A stretch of 64,000 nucleotides of DNA from assembly GCA_951640165.1 (NCBI GenBank), contig OX621264.1, forward strand, positions 563,001-627,000, given 5' to 3'. Under the pieces are notes generated by a model that worked only from the letters and a program-made list of their open reading frames with translations, did no database searches and had not been told where the DNA came from. This DNA comes from Pseudoips prasinana. Taxonomy: Eukaryota > Arthropoda > Insecta > Lepidoptera > Nolidae. Positions 1 to 10,675 of this stretch are shown here, piece after piece. Within the stretch, counting starts at the first letter, position 1. Each line of letters begins with the position of its first letter. The translations under genes and the position numbers were made by a program.

Positions 1-215
1 CGAAGCTGGTGGTCCTGGGTTCAAATCCCGGCAAGTGCAAATATTTGTGTGATGAGCACGAATATTTGTTTCTGAGTCACGGATGTTTTCTATGTATATA
101 AGTATTTATCTATCTATATAAGTATGTATATCGTCGCCTGGTACCCATAGTACAAGCTTTGCTTAGTTTGGGGCTAGGATGATCTGTGTGACATTGTCCC
201 TAGATATTAATTGCG
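1..215 (+). repeat. tRNA-headed SINE, family A, 5' part cut by window edge
   Basis: The window opens inside a SINE. The B-box-like GGTTCAAATCC is at about 19-29, followed by the body (TTTGTGTGATGAGCACGAAT) and the tail ending in GTGTGACATTGTCCC. A fuller copy with A- and B-box lies at 26966-27222, and minus-strand copies lie near 39956 and 57417. Confidence 0.8.
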
Positions 216-410
216 CAGTATGAGGTGAGCGTCAGAATGGCTGGTTGCCTATATCTAAGTCGTCAACAGAACGGGTGGGTGACCCATAATTGTAAACGCC
301 TGCAAGATTTGAACAACATTCTGTAGCACAAAAAAAAACTGTTGCCTTGCCAAATTATCAGGCACTTCTTCGTACAAATATTAATAAAGGCTATATTTTT
401 TTGCATAATA

Positions 411-803
411 TACAACATGTAACGTAATTAACACACTTCCTGAAATTAGTTTGTTCAGAATCATTTACTGAATGGATTTATATCATTTTTAATATAGGTA
501 ATTTTTTAAACAAAAAATTAAATCTACGGAAATTATTCTCATATCAACCCTGTAGAGTCAAAACCAATTGAAGTGGACCGTAAGTCAAAGTAATAAGACT
601 TATAAATCGTAGTTTTATTTGTATTCAAACAAATTCCATTACAGAATAAAGAAAAATAAATTCTATTCCAAGAAACTAATCTAGTAAATAACAATGCATA
701 GGTATACATGTTAAATAAAAAATTCAGGGTATGTATTATGATAACAACATAATATTCTAATTGGGGTGTTTGAGGGTGTGCGTTAATTACGTTAAGTGTT
801 GTA
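411..803. mobile_element. MITE, family 'TACAACATG', copy 1
   Basis: The inverted ends are TACAACATGTAACGTAATTA on the left and TAATTACGTTAAGTGTTGTA on the right, with TA at both borders as expected for a TA-target element. It is about 390 bp and non-coding. Other copies are at 21018-21379 and 24937-25285. Confidence 0.75.
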
Positions 804-984
804 TGTACGAAGCTCAAACCTAAATTGGTCAATGACGCGATTCGTAAGCAATTATTGATACATCAAACTTTTAGAAATTCTGCGTCTTTCACACTGAAAA
901 TGGCTGCCACTATTCATCCTGACGTCAGAATGGCTGGTCAAAAAAGTATTCATATTTCTATGAATGTATCATATGTAGCAATTG

Positions 985-1336
985 ATGATGACCGACTTTC
1001 GGCCACGGCGGCCGAGCGCGCACTCTTAATGGAGACTAGCCAATTGCGCAGGACATATTATAGTAGGTACACAAGTGTGTGCGCAAACACAGGGGCACTT
1101 TCTATTCCATCACTCTTATGATCCGATGGGACGCCTAGCGACACGACCGGAAAGAGGTCAGGCACAGGACCGACGGCTTTACGTGCTCTCCGAGGCACGG
1201 GGGTGTAATACCGCCAACTTCGAGTCTTCGGACTGACACTGAGAAATTTCTTTTTACAAAATATTCCCAAAATAACTTTTTGGCTCGACCCGGGATTTGA
1301 ATCCAGGTCACGCTACCGCTAGACCAACGAGGCAGT
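985..1336 (-). repeat. tRNA-headed SINE, family B, near full length
   Basis: Read on the minus strand, this starts with a tRNA-like head (CTCGTTGGTCTAGCGGTAGC as A-box, GGATTCAAATCCCGGGTCG region as B-box). A body follows containing GAGAGCACGTAAAGCCGTCG, and it ends at a GAGACTGGCC-like tail. Plus-strand copies are at 10777, 53738 and 60141. Confidence 0.8.
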
Positions 1337-1344
1337 AATGAACC

Positions 1345-1503
1345 AGGCGGTAATACCGCCAAATTCCAGACTTCGGGCTGATACTGAGAAATTTCTTTTT
1401 ACGGAAAAATCCCAAAATCACTTATTGGCCCGACCCGGGATTTGAACCCAGGACCTCATTATCTGCGGTTGAACACGCTACCGCTAGACCAACGAGGCAA
1501 TCA
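1345..1503 (-). repeat. SINE family B, second 5' half in tandem
   Basis: A second head of the same SINE (A-box, B-box and proximal body) directly adjoins the previous copy on the same strand. This gives a head-truncated dimer arrangement. Confidence 0.75.
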
Positions 1504-1807
1504 AATGTAGCAATTATTGAAGAAACGAAGCAAATATAAGCAATTGGATAGCAATTCTTCGATACCTTTAGACCCGCCTGGCATAGGCAACCAGACATTC
1601 TGACGCTCACTGCGTGAAGCAGTGTCCAAGTGCCCCATTGATTAGGCATTGGATCAATTACTTTGGAGAGAAAGCTCCGCCGATGCTGCGTCGCTGCCCA
1701 GGTCTTGCACGAGCTGTTCGGATCGAAGAAAGACTAGAGGGAGTTAAATGTCAGCCCACTTACACAACTCTGCCCCAACACCGCTCCAAACTAAAACGGC
1801 TGCCCCA
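1504..1807. other. Unassigned sequence between SINEs
   Basis: The stretch holds the right-hand inverted end of the 227-1610 element, then about 200 bp with weak resemblance to mobile-element coding sequence. I see no gene that can be supported. Confidence 0.3.
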
Positions 1808-2035
1808 AACTGGTTGGCAAATGGTTGATTTCACGACGGAGGTCGTGGGTTCGATTCCGGGGACAGATATTTGTGTGCATGAACATGTCTGTTTGTCCTG
1901 AGTCTACGTGTAAGTATCTATACAAGTATATATTTACAAAAGAAAAATAGTATATGTGATATATCAGTTATCTGGTTTCCATAGTACAAGCTCTGCTTAG
2001 TTTGGGATCAGATGAGTGAACATCAGAATGACTGG
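1808..2035 (+). repeat. tRNA-headed SINE, family C
   Basis: The head has a GGTTGGCAAATGG A-box region and the B-box GGGTTCGATTCC. The body ACAGATATTTGTGTGCATGA follows, and the tail is CATAGTACAAGCTCTGCTTA. Copies occur near 26838, 27294, 34750, 43300 (minus) and 61590 (minus), with tail-only fragments at 29968 and 38862. Confidence 0.8.
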
Positions 2036-2162
2036 CCAAAGTGACCGATCAGCTTTAAAATATTACTAAAATCTAATACCTATTTGATACCTTTGTTTAA
2101 ATAATTGGTACCTAATTAACAACAGAGAAAATGAATTTAAAAATTGGCCAGTCATTCTGACG
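2021..2162. mobile_element. Small MITE with CAGAATGACTGGCCA ends
   Basis: ATCAGAATGACTGGCCA on the left and TGGCCAGTCATTCTGAC on the right form near-perfect inverted ends about 140 bp apart. The interior is AT-rich and non-coding. Its right end abuts the next MITE. Confidence 0.6.
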
Positions 2163-2336
2163 TCAGGATGACTGCCCACATTAGAATCTTCACGCAAGGG
2201 CTCCAAAATTTAAATTCGCCTTTACAAAAATTTTGTACCTATTTCATACCTAAATATATTATGTTTTTTCTAGATTTTTAGAGCCAATAATAAAAAAATA
2301 TATAGAAGTTTTTTGTTTGGGCAGTCATCCTGACGG
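2163..2336. mobile_element. Second small MITE, sister family, abutting the first
   Basis: GTCAGGATGACTGCCCA and TGGGCAGTCATCCTGAC bound about 170 bp of AT-rich DNA. The junction with the previous MITE reads TGACGTCA. Confidence 0.6.
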
Positions 2337-3600
2337 CCTTATCACTACACCCTGATATTGGCGAAATTGTGGTCGTATATCCACAAAAGCCATTGTAGAA
2401 GAATTGAATTGAATGTTTTATTGTTCTAACCGATAATTGCATAACATGTTTTACATGGTTTGGTGAAAATATTCCTATAAATAAAATCTTTTTAAAAATA
2501 TTTATTCTGTCTCCCTTAAATTAAACCGAGTATGATCATGAAATAAAATCCATTATTCATAACCTATTTTTATAATTATTATTTATTTGTTACGCACAAA
2601 AACTTTGTGGGGTTTAAGTTTTCATGTTTATTGGTTATTTATTTGACTAATTTTTATTTTGAGTACATTTGCAAAGACAGTTAAAGACTGAAATCATTAC
2701 GATCACATTAATCACTTGCAGTAAATATCAAACTAGAGGTCTTGTCATTTTAATAACTTACATTATGTTAAGTTGTTCATTATTTAAATGTATTAATATC
2801 GTTAATTAATAGATAGATATTAAAAAAGTGAGTTTTACAAGAGCAACTGACACTTGACAGTATGCGTAACGATCCCCGCAAACGGTAAAAAAAAGAACTG
2901 TCAATGTCTATCTGGCTGTCATGCATAGAGTACATTTTATATACGGAAACTGTCATGTTTACTTGGTGAAAAACAAGCATGGTTTTCGGATGTTTTTATC
3001 GTTTGTTGCCACTGTTTTTGTTTTAATTAAGTGTGTCGCCGCCGTTCGTTGTTAGGTCAGGCTATAGTTAGCTTAATTCTACTGTTGTTAATGTTCAATT
3101 AAAGAATAACATGCCAAAGCTTATTCTTTCTCTTTCATATTGAGTGTCATTATCGTTATTGCTTGATAGTTCTAGCATCATCTTACCTGTAAAAAACTAT
3201 TTAGTTAAAGGGGACATATTTCATATTATTCTTACATTGTTGCAGAGCCCATCTTTCAATTTACCAATAATTTTTGAGTAGGTACTCACCTACACCTAAC
3301 CTCAAAACTGAACTTTGATTTATATTATTAAGAAAACCCCACAAAATATTTCTATATTTTTTACTTTATTATATGTCATGATATCACTCCTCTTTTACCT
3401 ACAATTTTGGTAATCATACAAAATTATTTACAGAGGGACGAAGCTCTATAGAAGAATGGGCAATTTCCTTTACACCATTTTTATCATTTATTCAGTACTA
3501 AAGTGCTTTGTCCGTCACAGCGGACATTGTCAAATACACAGAGATATAGTAATTTGTTACTACGACCGCCGAGGCGGACTTTGCCAAACTGCGTAAAAGT
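2337..3600. other. AT-rich intergenic DNA, no gene seen
   Basis: A short LINE-tail-like segment (about 2355-2420, ending in GAATTGAATTGAATG) is followed by AT-rich sequence. I found no supported coding region. Short ORFs on either strand have no recognisable family. Confidence 0.4.
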
Positions 3601-3890
3601 TTTTGAAGTTATACTTCTTTTGGCGCGATGGAGAAAAATGATGAGAGTGAATTTTTACGATGCGCGCGCACACCGAAACCAAAAAATTTAACAGCATGAA
3701 GTTAGTTCTAGGTGGTATGAAAATGTATGAGAGTGAATGTTTACGATGCGCCCGCATCGTGCGCGCGCATCGTAAAAATAACAGCATGACGTTAGTTCTA
3801 GGTGGTATGAAAATTATCAATTTTCATACCACCTCTATGTTCAAGTTGTATAGTTATTAAGAAGTATAACTTCTAACGCGTGTACATAAG
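3601..3890. mobile_element. Non-autonomous element with GAAGTTATACTTCT ends, copy 1
   Basis: Inverted ends GAAGTTATACTTCT / AGAAGTATAACTTC enclose repeated modules: GTTCTAGGTGGTATGAAAA and palindromic ACGATGCGCGCGCATCGT variants. Other copies lie at 41690-41925 and 57045-57372 with different module numbers. It could belong to a Helitron-type or TIR family; the sequence alone does not decide. Confidence 0.65.
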
Positions 3891-3934
3891 TACACACAAG
3901 TTTTTTTTTTTGTTTTTCGTTTCTGATAATTTTA

Positions 3935-4451
3935 TTGTTCGTGCTAAACAACAGCATAGCCGTGCTAGCAAGATAACAGCTTTAGTTCCCAAATCAAATT
4001 CCATGACTGTAACGCATGATTATGGTAGTTCTGACTCTATTGCAGCCTTTCTTGGATCCTCATTTGCATATTTACACGTCTGAAGATGAATCTGTAAATG
4101 AAAAAAATCTTAACAGGATTCCGAACACTGTACCCCATTCTTCACGAAATCGCAGTATCTAATTACGACTGAATACCTTCACCATCTGCAATACCTTCGC
4201 TTCCACCAACACCTAACACAAATTCTTCATTAGCATCTCCAAAAACAAAATCAAACAATCTATGGCACCACGTGCAATAAAACCTCTGGCACCACCTGCA
4301 AAAATACCTCTGGCACAACCTGCAAAAATACCAAAATTCACCAAACTAACTTAAAAATGGATATTGGCAAAGTTCGAACACGGTGCAACTATAGATGATG
4401 ATGATAATTATATCAATATACCTGAGGACTACAATGGCTCCTTTAGACTAG
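3935..4451 (+). pseudogene. Decayed coding-like remnant
   Basis: Short open segments in changing frames read like protein (for example APPAKIPLAQPAKIPKF and GATIDDDDNYINIPEDYNG), interrupted by stops. The family is not recognised. A DNA-transposon transposase N-terminus is one possibility. It ends at the target site of the gypsy element. Confidence 0.3.
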
Positions 4452-4455
4452 GTAT

Positions 4456-4589
4456 TGTAGTGTGTATTTAGATATAAAGGTACGAATGTGTGTGTGTTTG
4501 ATATATATGTAACCCAATGTAGTATTAATACAGTCAGATTTGAGCATCCAATTTATCTAGTTTAATTTACATCATCACCGAACCTTATA
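4456..4589 (+). repeat. 5' LTR of the gypsy element
   Basis: It starts TGTAGTGTGTATTTAG and ends CCGAACCTTATA. It differs from the right LTR at only a few positions (for example GTGTTTG versus GTATTTG and TAGTATT versus TAATATT), so the insertion is not ancient. A TATATAT stretch near 4500 is a possible TATA box. Confidence 0.93.
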
Positions 4590-4607
4590 TGGCGACACTG
4601 CCAGGCG
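4590..4607 (+). promoter_or_regulatory. Primer-binding site
   Basis: TGGCGACACTGCCAGGC begins directly after the left LTR. TGG pairs with the CCA 3' end of a tRNA, as in Ty3/gypsy elements. The tRNA species was not determined. Confidence 0.7.
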
Positions 4608-4755
4608 CCTCAGGCTCGCGTCATCCCGTAAAATGTTTACATTCCATTGACCATCTTAAGAACTAGTGACAATGATCGTTAATAAATTCATTAAATTAAT
4701 CTTCGGCTATTGGTCTAATCGCGTGTGTATCCATCGGACCTTATAACGCATAATC

Positions 4756-4902
4756 ATGGGTTCTAGTACTTCTAAGGAGGAAGTGATATTGGCTCAAAAC
4801 GCTGCTGGAGGGAGCAACAACGCTGAAATTGAACAGTTACGGTTCCAAGCCACGACGACTAATATAGTTTTGATCGTTGACCTTTCCCCGTCGTCGCCGT
4901 GA
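4756..4902 (+). CDS. Small leader ORF of the gypsy element, MGSSTSK start
   Basis: A 48-codon ORF starts 166 bases into the leader. Its N-terminus MGSSTSK fits the N-myristoylation pattern (glycine 2, serine/threonine at 6), and a short hydrophobic run (NIVLIV) follows before a proline-rich end. The downstream bases in another frame encode a lysine-rich stretch, so the ORF may be truncated by a frameshift from a longer membrane-anchored peptide. Its function is unknown, and translation before gag is an inference only. Confidence 0.45.
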   Translation: MGSSTSKEEVILAQNAAGGSNNAEIEQLRFQATTTNIVLIVDLSPSSP

Positions 4903-5288
4903 AGATAAAGAAGAAGAAGTCTAGATGATTCGTATGGAGTCCTGATTTCCCATTTACATATACTAGAGTTTGACATGAGAGTACCTATTTTCTTTTCTCA
5001 TGTGGAAGACACATAAGGAACAGCTGGCTTGCTGACGTCATAATGGGGAAAAATAAAGTGTAAAGTGCAGTGTGTGAAAAATCGGTTTTCGGATCGTATA
5101 ATTGTAATATGAAGTGCGCGTAATATTCGTTATTAAAAAAAATAAACTATTTAAAACTTTATTTGCGTTATAGTATTAACTGGATTTTGATATGTCTTCA
5201 CTTCAAGTTCCAGTATCATATTTGGTATGAAAAAAAATTTTTTATTTATTCATAATCCTTATATATAATATAATGTCAAGAAAATATT

Positions 5289-6290
5289 ATGGCTTATAAA
5301 ATTAATGAGTTGTATGAAGACTTATTACAGATAGAAAAATATTTAATAAAAATCGGTCCAAACAGACGTAAAGGTCAAATAATTTTAACGAAATTATCGG
5401 AAGCCGATGCTGTATTACAAGAGTATAACATTTTCTTGGAAAAATTAGATAGTTTAAAGTTAACAATAAAAGAAGAGGAATATAAATTGATAGACGAATT
5501 GTGTAAACAGTTTTTAGAATTGTACGAAACAATTATTAGTTTATGTGGTGAAACTTCAGATTCAATTAACAAAATGTCTCAATTTGATTTAAAAATTGCT
5601 TTGAGTTTGTTGCCAGTTTTGACGAATAGTGAAGATAGCGTAAGACAACTTATTGACGGTATTGAATATTACCAAACCCAAAAATTGATTACTTTCGTAC
5701 TTAAAAGTAGGCTGTCGCAGGCTGCAAAGTTAAAACTGTCAGATAGTTATGACAATGTCACGGACTTAGTTAATGATATGAAATCCCAATTATTGCCCAA
5801 AAAATCTGTTTCAGCTATTCAGCGTAAATTGCAAAATTTTCGGCAAGAACATTTGACCATCGACGAATATGGTAAACAAATCACAGAAATGTTTGTGGAC
5901 CTTACAATATCCCAATCAGCTGGTAGTACTGATAGTTACAACATTTTAAAACCATTGAATGAGAAACATGCAATAAAGTGTTTCGCCGACGGTTTGAGAA
6001 ACCGTAGGCTAAGCACTGTAATTTCGGCGAGGAATTATAATAATTTGAAGGACGCCGTGCAAGGCGCAGTTGATGAAGATGTATGTTCACCATCTACTTC
6101 GGCAGATATAATGTCGATTAACAATAAAAAACATTATCGCAATTTTAGAGGTCACTCCGGTCAACATATGGGGTACAGAGGCGGTACATCAGGTACGTCA
6201 TATACTTCATCGTGCGTGGGCGCGCTCGCGGTTGGCGAGGCCAGCCGACCCCCGTCGCCGCCGGTCGCGGGCCATCGAGGTCAGGCCTAG
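5289..6290 (+). pseudogene. gag: Gypsy gag polyprotein, 3' end altered
   Basis: The 333-residue ORF starts at the first good ATG after the leader. It has the helix-rich, charged composition of Ty3/gypsy capsid, including a segment with RKLQNFRQEHLTIDEYGKQI at about residues 180-200 that resembles the conserved C-terminal capsid helix region. No CCHC zinc knuckle is visible; a G/R/Y-rich tail (HYRNFRGHSGQHMGYRGG) takes its place. The last about 27 residues come from a GC-rich stretch (6210-6286) unlike the rest of the element. After it, a sister frame continues (FQVERQNIRAIEEPQN) to a stop at 6406, overlapping the start of pol. The GC-rich stretch may be an insertion or filler. Confidence 0.85.
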
Positions 6291-6400
6291 AGGTAGGTAT
6301 AATAATAATAATAATAGGTTTCAAGTGGAACGCCAAAATATACGAGCTATAGAGGAACCGCAAAACGTATCAGATCCCGAAATCCCAAACGAGTTTTTTC

Positions 6401-7972
6401 GTGCCTAAACATACGATTTTACATAGACTCACGCCTTTTTCCCAGAGGGGTAGGCAGAGAAAACATACAATTATGTCTTGTAATAATACAAATACATGTA
6501 GCATAACTTTATGTTCATCGAATAATTACTCATACACTTTGTTAATTGACACCGGGGCATCGATCTCGGCCGTCAAATATGAGCACGTATTGGAACACAA
6601 TCTTCTAATACATAAAAGGAACATCTCTGTAAATGGGCTAGGTGGCAAAGTCCAGTCCATTGGATATGTTTATATAAATTTATATTTTAGGAGCCAGGTG
6701 TTGCGTCATAAGTTTTATGTTTTTGACTTCTTACCTTGTAAAGGTAGCGGCATAATCGGTCAAGATTTTTTAAACAAGTACAAGTCGATACTGAATATGG
6801 GTAATAAAACCCTCCTTTTATGGAATAATAGTACTAAAATAAGTATACCTTTAAATATTAGTAGTAACAATATATTTTTACCAGCTAGGTCTGAGTCCAT
6901 TCATTTTGTGCATACGCATGTAAGTAATGAATCAGTAGTATGTGCCTCAGAACTGCGAGATGGGATTTTCATAGCAAGTAGCTTAGTTACACCGGTGAAC
7001 GGGAAAATACCTATTCGCGTACTTAACACAACGGAATTAGATTTAACTTTAAATGAGATCAATCCTATCGTACAAAATGCTAATGAATATAATGTCTGTT
7101 CTTTCGATAAGTTAGATTTAAATGCTGAGCGTGTTAAAAAGCTATTTTCACATTTAAAATTAAATTATATGAATAAAGAGGAACAAATATCTATAGAGAA
7201 CACATGTGCAAAATATTCCGATATATTTTATTTGCCTAATGACAAATTGACGACTACTTCGATATATAAGCATAAAATAACATTAAAAAATAATGTTACA
7301 CCTGTCTATACTAAGCCTTCCAGACTTCCTCATTCTTATAAAGGGGAAATAAAGAACCATATTAATGAAATGCTTAAACAAGGAATAATAGAGCCGTGTT
7401 CCAGCGAGTGGTCCAGTCCCGTTCTCCTGGTACCAAAGAGATTAGATAAAAATGGGGAAAAGAAATGGCGGTTGGTCATTGATTATAGAAAGCTAAATAA
7501 TGTAATTCAGGACGATCAATTCCCGCTTCCTAATATTACGGAAATACTAGATTCTCTATCCGGTTGTGTTTACTTTAGTCATTTAGATTTAAACCAAGGA
7601 TTTTATAATGTTGAATTAGACAAGGAAAGTAGGAAGTACACAGCCTTTGACTCTGGAAGATATCAACTGACACGTCTTCCTATGGTTCTCAAGACCAGCC
7701 CGAGCTCATTTTCAAGGATGGATGGATGAAGGATGACAATGGCAATGGCCGGCCTCACATACGAAAAATATCTTATTTATTTAGATGATCTTATTATACT
7801 GGGAAAAAAATTATCAGACCATAATAAAAATCTCATAGATGTGTTTGAACGATTACGGAAAGTTAAATTAAAACTAAATCCAGCGAAATGTACATTTTTG
7901 GAAAAGGAAATGCTTTATTTAGGCCATGTGGTGTCGAGTGAAGGTGTTTTGCCTGATCCACAAAAAATCTAA
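6401..7972 (+). pseudogene. pol: Gypsy pol, part 1: protease and reverse transcriptase
   Basis: The frame opens near the gag end. The retroviral-type aspartic protease motif LLIDTGASISA is at about residues 47-57. Reverse transcriptase follows with LVIDYRKLNN, SHLDLNQGFYNVEL and the catalytic YLDD box (YLIYLDDLIILG, about 7780). An in-frame TGA at 7727-7729 comes from a short GGATGGATGAAGGATGA expansion, after which the frame continues at 7730. A second stop (TAA, 7970-7972) replaces a lysine codon, and the reading continues IIKNYPVPKC beyond it. LPMVL stands where LPMGL is usual. The copy is dead but recognisable. Confidence 0.9.
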
Positions 7973-9000
7973 ATTATTAAAAATTATCCAGTTCCCAAAT
8001 GTACAGACGATGTAAAACGTTTTGTTGCATTTGCGAATTACTATAGGAAATTTATACCCAACTTTGCTGAAAAGGCCCATCATTTAAATGCACTGTGTAG
8101 AAAAAATATCAAATTTGAATGGAACGCGTATTGTGAAAAATCTTTCGAATCCCTAAAAATGAGTATGATGACACCACCTTGTACCCAGATTTTTCAGCTA
8201 AAAATCAATTTATTGTACAGACTGACGCGTCAGGATACGCGGTTGGGGCAACGTTATCAAATTCGGATGGCCGCCCAGTGGCTTATGCCAGTCTAAGCTT
8301 AAATAAAGCTGAGAAAAATTATGGAACAATAGAAAAGGAATTGTTAGCTATTGTCTGGGCAGTCAAACATTTTCGACCATATCTGTATGGAAGACAATTT
8401 AAAATACGTACAGATCACAAGCCCTTAATTTATCTATTCAATATGAAAGACCCATCATTTTTAAAATTTAGACTAGTATTAGAGGAATATAACTTTGTTG
8501 TAGAATATGTCAGGGGTCGGGACAATGCGGCTGCAGACGCGTTATCTCGTCTCTGTATATCGTCCAAGGAATTAGTCGAAATGCACGAGTGCGTGTGCGT
8601 AATGACACGCGCACAAAGACGAAAAGTAGATAGTGTATCTTCGTCGATTGATAAAGTTCCTACTGACGATCGGTCTGATCACCCGAGAGTCGTAGAAACT
8701 CATATCAAACCGACGAGCGCAGTAGAACTAAAGTTCATTAATAATAAGAATAAGAAAAAATTAACATATGAAAATAAATTAAAATATAAAAATAAATTAT
8801 TTGCGTACGATGACACTAAGAAAAATATATTAATAAATCCAGCTTCCCAATCGCAATTTACTCCAGAAGAATTTGTGAGGGCACTGGTACAATTTTGTAA
8901 AGAAATAAATGTAGCTCAAGTATACTTTTTAAAAAATAAATATAATAACTTATTTACTGATAAATTATTAAATGAAATAAAAAGTTATATAAATAGTTAA
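7973..9000 (+). pseudogene. pol: Gypsy pol, part 2: RT connection and RNase H
   Basis: The frame continues after the stop at 7972 (FVAFANYYRKFIPNF thumb/connection region). It shifts near 8175, where bases of a TPPVLLYPDFS-like stretch are missing. From 8179 RNase H is open: VQTDASGYAVGATL, the ELLAIVWAVKHFRPYL helix, and IRTDHKPLIYLF. A basic, Asn/Lys-rich linker leads to a stop at 9000. Confidence 0.88.
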
Positions 9001-10039
9001 ACGCATTGAAAATAGTGACGAAAGGAAAGTAATTCTCAATGATTTTCATCTTTTGCCCACGAGTGGCCACGCGGGCATTAGACGAATGGTAAATAATATT
9101 ATTTTTGGCCAGGACTTGAAAACGATGTGAAAAACTATGTTATGAAATGTTCAAAGTGTCAAAAACAAAAATATACCATTTAAGTAAAAGAGCCTATGGT
9201 CGTTACTACGACAGCTAACTCAGCATTTGAGAAAATATTTCTTGATATAGTAGGACCCTTGGATAGAGACTGTAATAACTATAATTATGTACTTACGCTA
9301 CAATGCGAATTAACAAAATATGTTTGCGCGTATCCACTTATCACTAAAGGTGCAAATGAAGTGGCTAATACATTTGTAAAAAACTTCGTGCTACAACATG
9401 GCATTCCGAGGGAGATCGCTACAGATAGGGGCACAGAGTTTATGTCTTCAGTTACACAAGAGGTATGTAATTTACTTAATATTAAGAAACTCAACTCCAC
9501 AGCTTATCATCACGAGAGCATAGGGGCGCTGGAGAATTCACATAAAAATTTAGGTGCTTATCTACGGATACAAATTGAAGGTAAGTCTGATACGTGGAGT
9601 ACTTGGTTACCATACTGGTGTTTCGCGTATAATACTTCTGTACACACTTCAACAAAATTCACGCCCTTTGAATTACCTAGTATTTGGTAAGAAGTGCAAT
9701 TTGCCCACTAATCTAGCAAAGACAGTAGAACCCCTATACAATTATGATAGTTACCCCCTCGAGTTAAAATATAGGTTGCAGTTATCGCAAACGGAAGTGC
9801 GAAAGAATTTAATCAATAGTAAAATAAATAGAAAAGTAAAGTATGATAGTTACTTAAACCAAATTACTTATAAACCAGGAGATAAAATATTAATAAAAAA
9901 TGAAACAGGAAACAAACTCTCGAGTTTATATTTAGGACTGTATGTAGTATTAAGAGATTTGACCCCAAATGTCGAAATAAAAATTAACGACAAGGTAGAC
10001 ATAATACATAAAAATAGAACGAAACCATACTATGAATAA
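9001..10039 (+). pseudogene. pol: Gypsy pol, part 3: integrase
   Basis: An H-H / C-C zinc-binding region is readable across a frameshift (HLLPTSGHAGI at about 9045 and CSKCQK at about 9153). A TAA at 9181 interrupts it. The catalytic core is open from 9196: LDIVGP, TDRGTEF and LEN give an intact D,D,35,E set. A frame change near 9672 splits PFEL from VFGKKCNLP. The C-terminal domain (KPGDKILIKNETGNKLSSLY) runs to the stop at 10037-10039. Confidence 0.88.
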
Positions 10040-10170
10040 GTGATGATATATTTTTTTTTTGTTTGTTAGAATGTAGTAATTATACAAAATATATTTTGTT
10101 CTTGAAGAACTTGGACATTCTTTAGTATATAGTTTAATATTTGTGTCTAGCAAAATAACAATGTAAGCTA

Positions 10171-10216
10171 TGTCAAAATGGATTTTGTTTAACATTAAAC
10201 AAAATCCATTTTGACA
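10171..10216. repeat. Perfect hairpin, 21-bp arms, loop ACAT
   Basis: Arms 10171-10191 and 10196-10216 are exact reverse complements around the loop ACAT, in the gypsy 3' untranslated region. It overlaps the next hairpin by two bases. Confidence 0.9.
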
Positions 10217-10256
10217 AAAGAATTATTATTATAACATTATAATAATAATTCTTTTG
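10215..10256. repeat. Second perfect hairpin, 19-bp arms, loop ACAT
   Basis: Arms 10215-10233 and 10238-10256 are exact reverse complements with the same ACAT loop, although the stem sequence (CAAAAGAATTATTATTATA) is unrelated to the first. Confidence 0.9.
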
Positions 10257-10378
10257 TATTTTTTTTAATAATAATAAAGAAATGTCATCATGACTATTAT
10301 AATAAAATAGATCTGTATTCTTTAACTTTTCATATATTATCCAAAAAAAAAAAACAAATGTAATTTTTTTTTTTTACT

Positions 10379-10391
10379 CCCCCATGGGAGG
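10379..10391 (+). promoter_or_regulatory. Polypurine tract of the gypsy element
   Basis: CCCATGGGAGG directly precedes the right LTR start TGTAGTG. GGGAGG is the purine run expected for plus-strand priming. It is short. Confidence 0.55.
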
Positions 10392-10525
10392 TGTAGTGTG
10401 TATTTAGATATAAAGGTACGAATGTGTGTGTATTTGATATATATGTAACCCAATGTAATATTAATACAGTCAGATTTGAGCATCCAATTTATCTAGTTTC
10501 ATTTACATCATCACCGAACCTTATA
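10392..10525 (+). repeat. 3' LTR of the gypsy element
   Basis: It has the same 134-bp length and borders as the left LTR and is followed by the GTAT target duplication. Confidence 0.93.
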
Positions 10526-10638
10526 GTATTTTTATGTGTTCTTTACCACAGACATTATAATAGATATAGGTAGTAAAACAAGCAACCTTCTACTCAATCC
10601 ATGAAACCGGGAGAACCATCCAACTGAGGGGAGTTACG

Positions 10639-10675
10639 TGACTTTTTTGCCATCATTTGGATGGCAAAAAAGTCA
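10639..10675. repeat. Perfect hairpin, 16-bp arms
   Basis: TGACTTTTTTGCCATC and its exact reverse complement are separated by ATTTG. Confidence 0.85.

Larger units (their letters stand above)
227..1610. mobile_element. Composite element bounded by GTCAGAATGNCTGG inverted ends
   Basis: GTGAGCGTCAGAATGGCTGG near 227 is matched in inverse near 1583-1610 (reverse complement GTGAGCGTCAGAATGTCTGG). About 27 bp per end agree. A TACAACATG MITE and SINE-B copies lie between them and are probably nested. A third GACGTCAGAATGGCTGG copy occurs near 920. The same end motif bounds the two small MITEs at 2021-2336. Confidence 0.5.
4456..10525 (+). mobile_element. Ty3/gypsy LTR retrotransposon, complete structure, decayed ORFs
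   Basis: Two 134-bp LTRs (4456-4589 and 10392-10525) flank a leader, gag and pol. GTAT lies immediately outside both LTRs (4452-4455 and 10526-10529) as a 4-bp target duplication. A TGG-starting primer-binding site and a purine-rich tract before the right LTR complete the structure. Gag and pol are broken by stops and frameshifts, so the copy is not autonomous. No env ORF is seen after integrase. The integrase C-terminal region and the very short LTRs suggest an mdg1/412- or mag-like lineage, but this is a weak inference. Confidence 0.93.

Noticed and set aside
9001..10391. env gene after integrase in the gypsy element
   Set aside because: No signal peptide, furin-type site or transmembrane frame is visible between the integrase stop and the right LTR; about 350 bp is too short.
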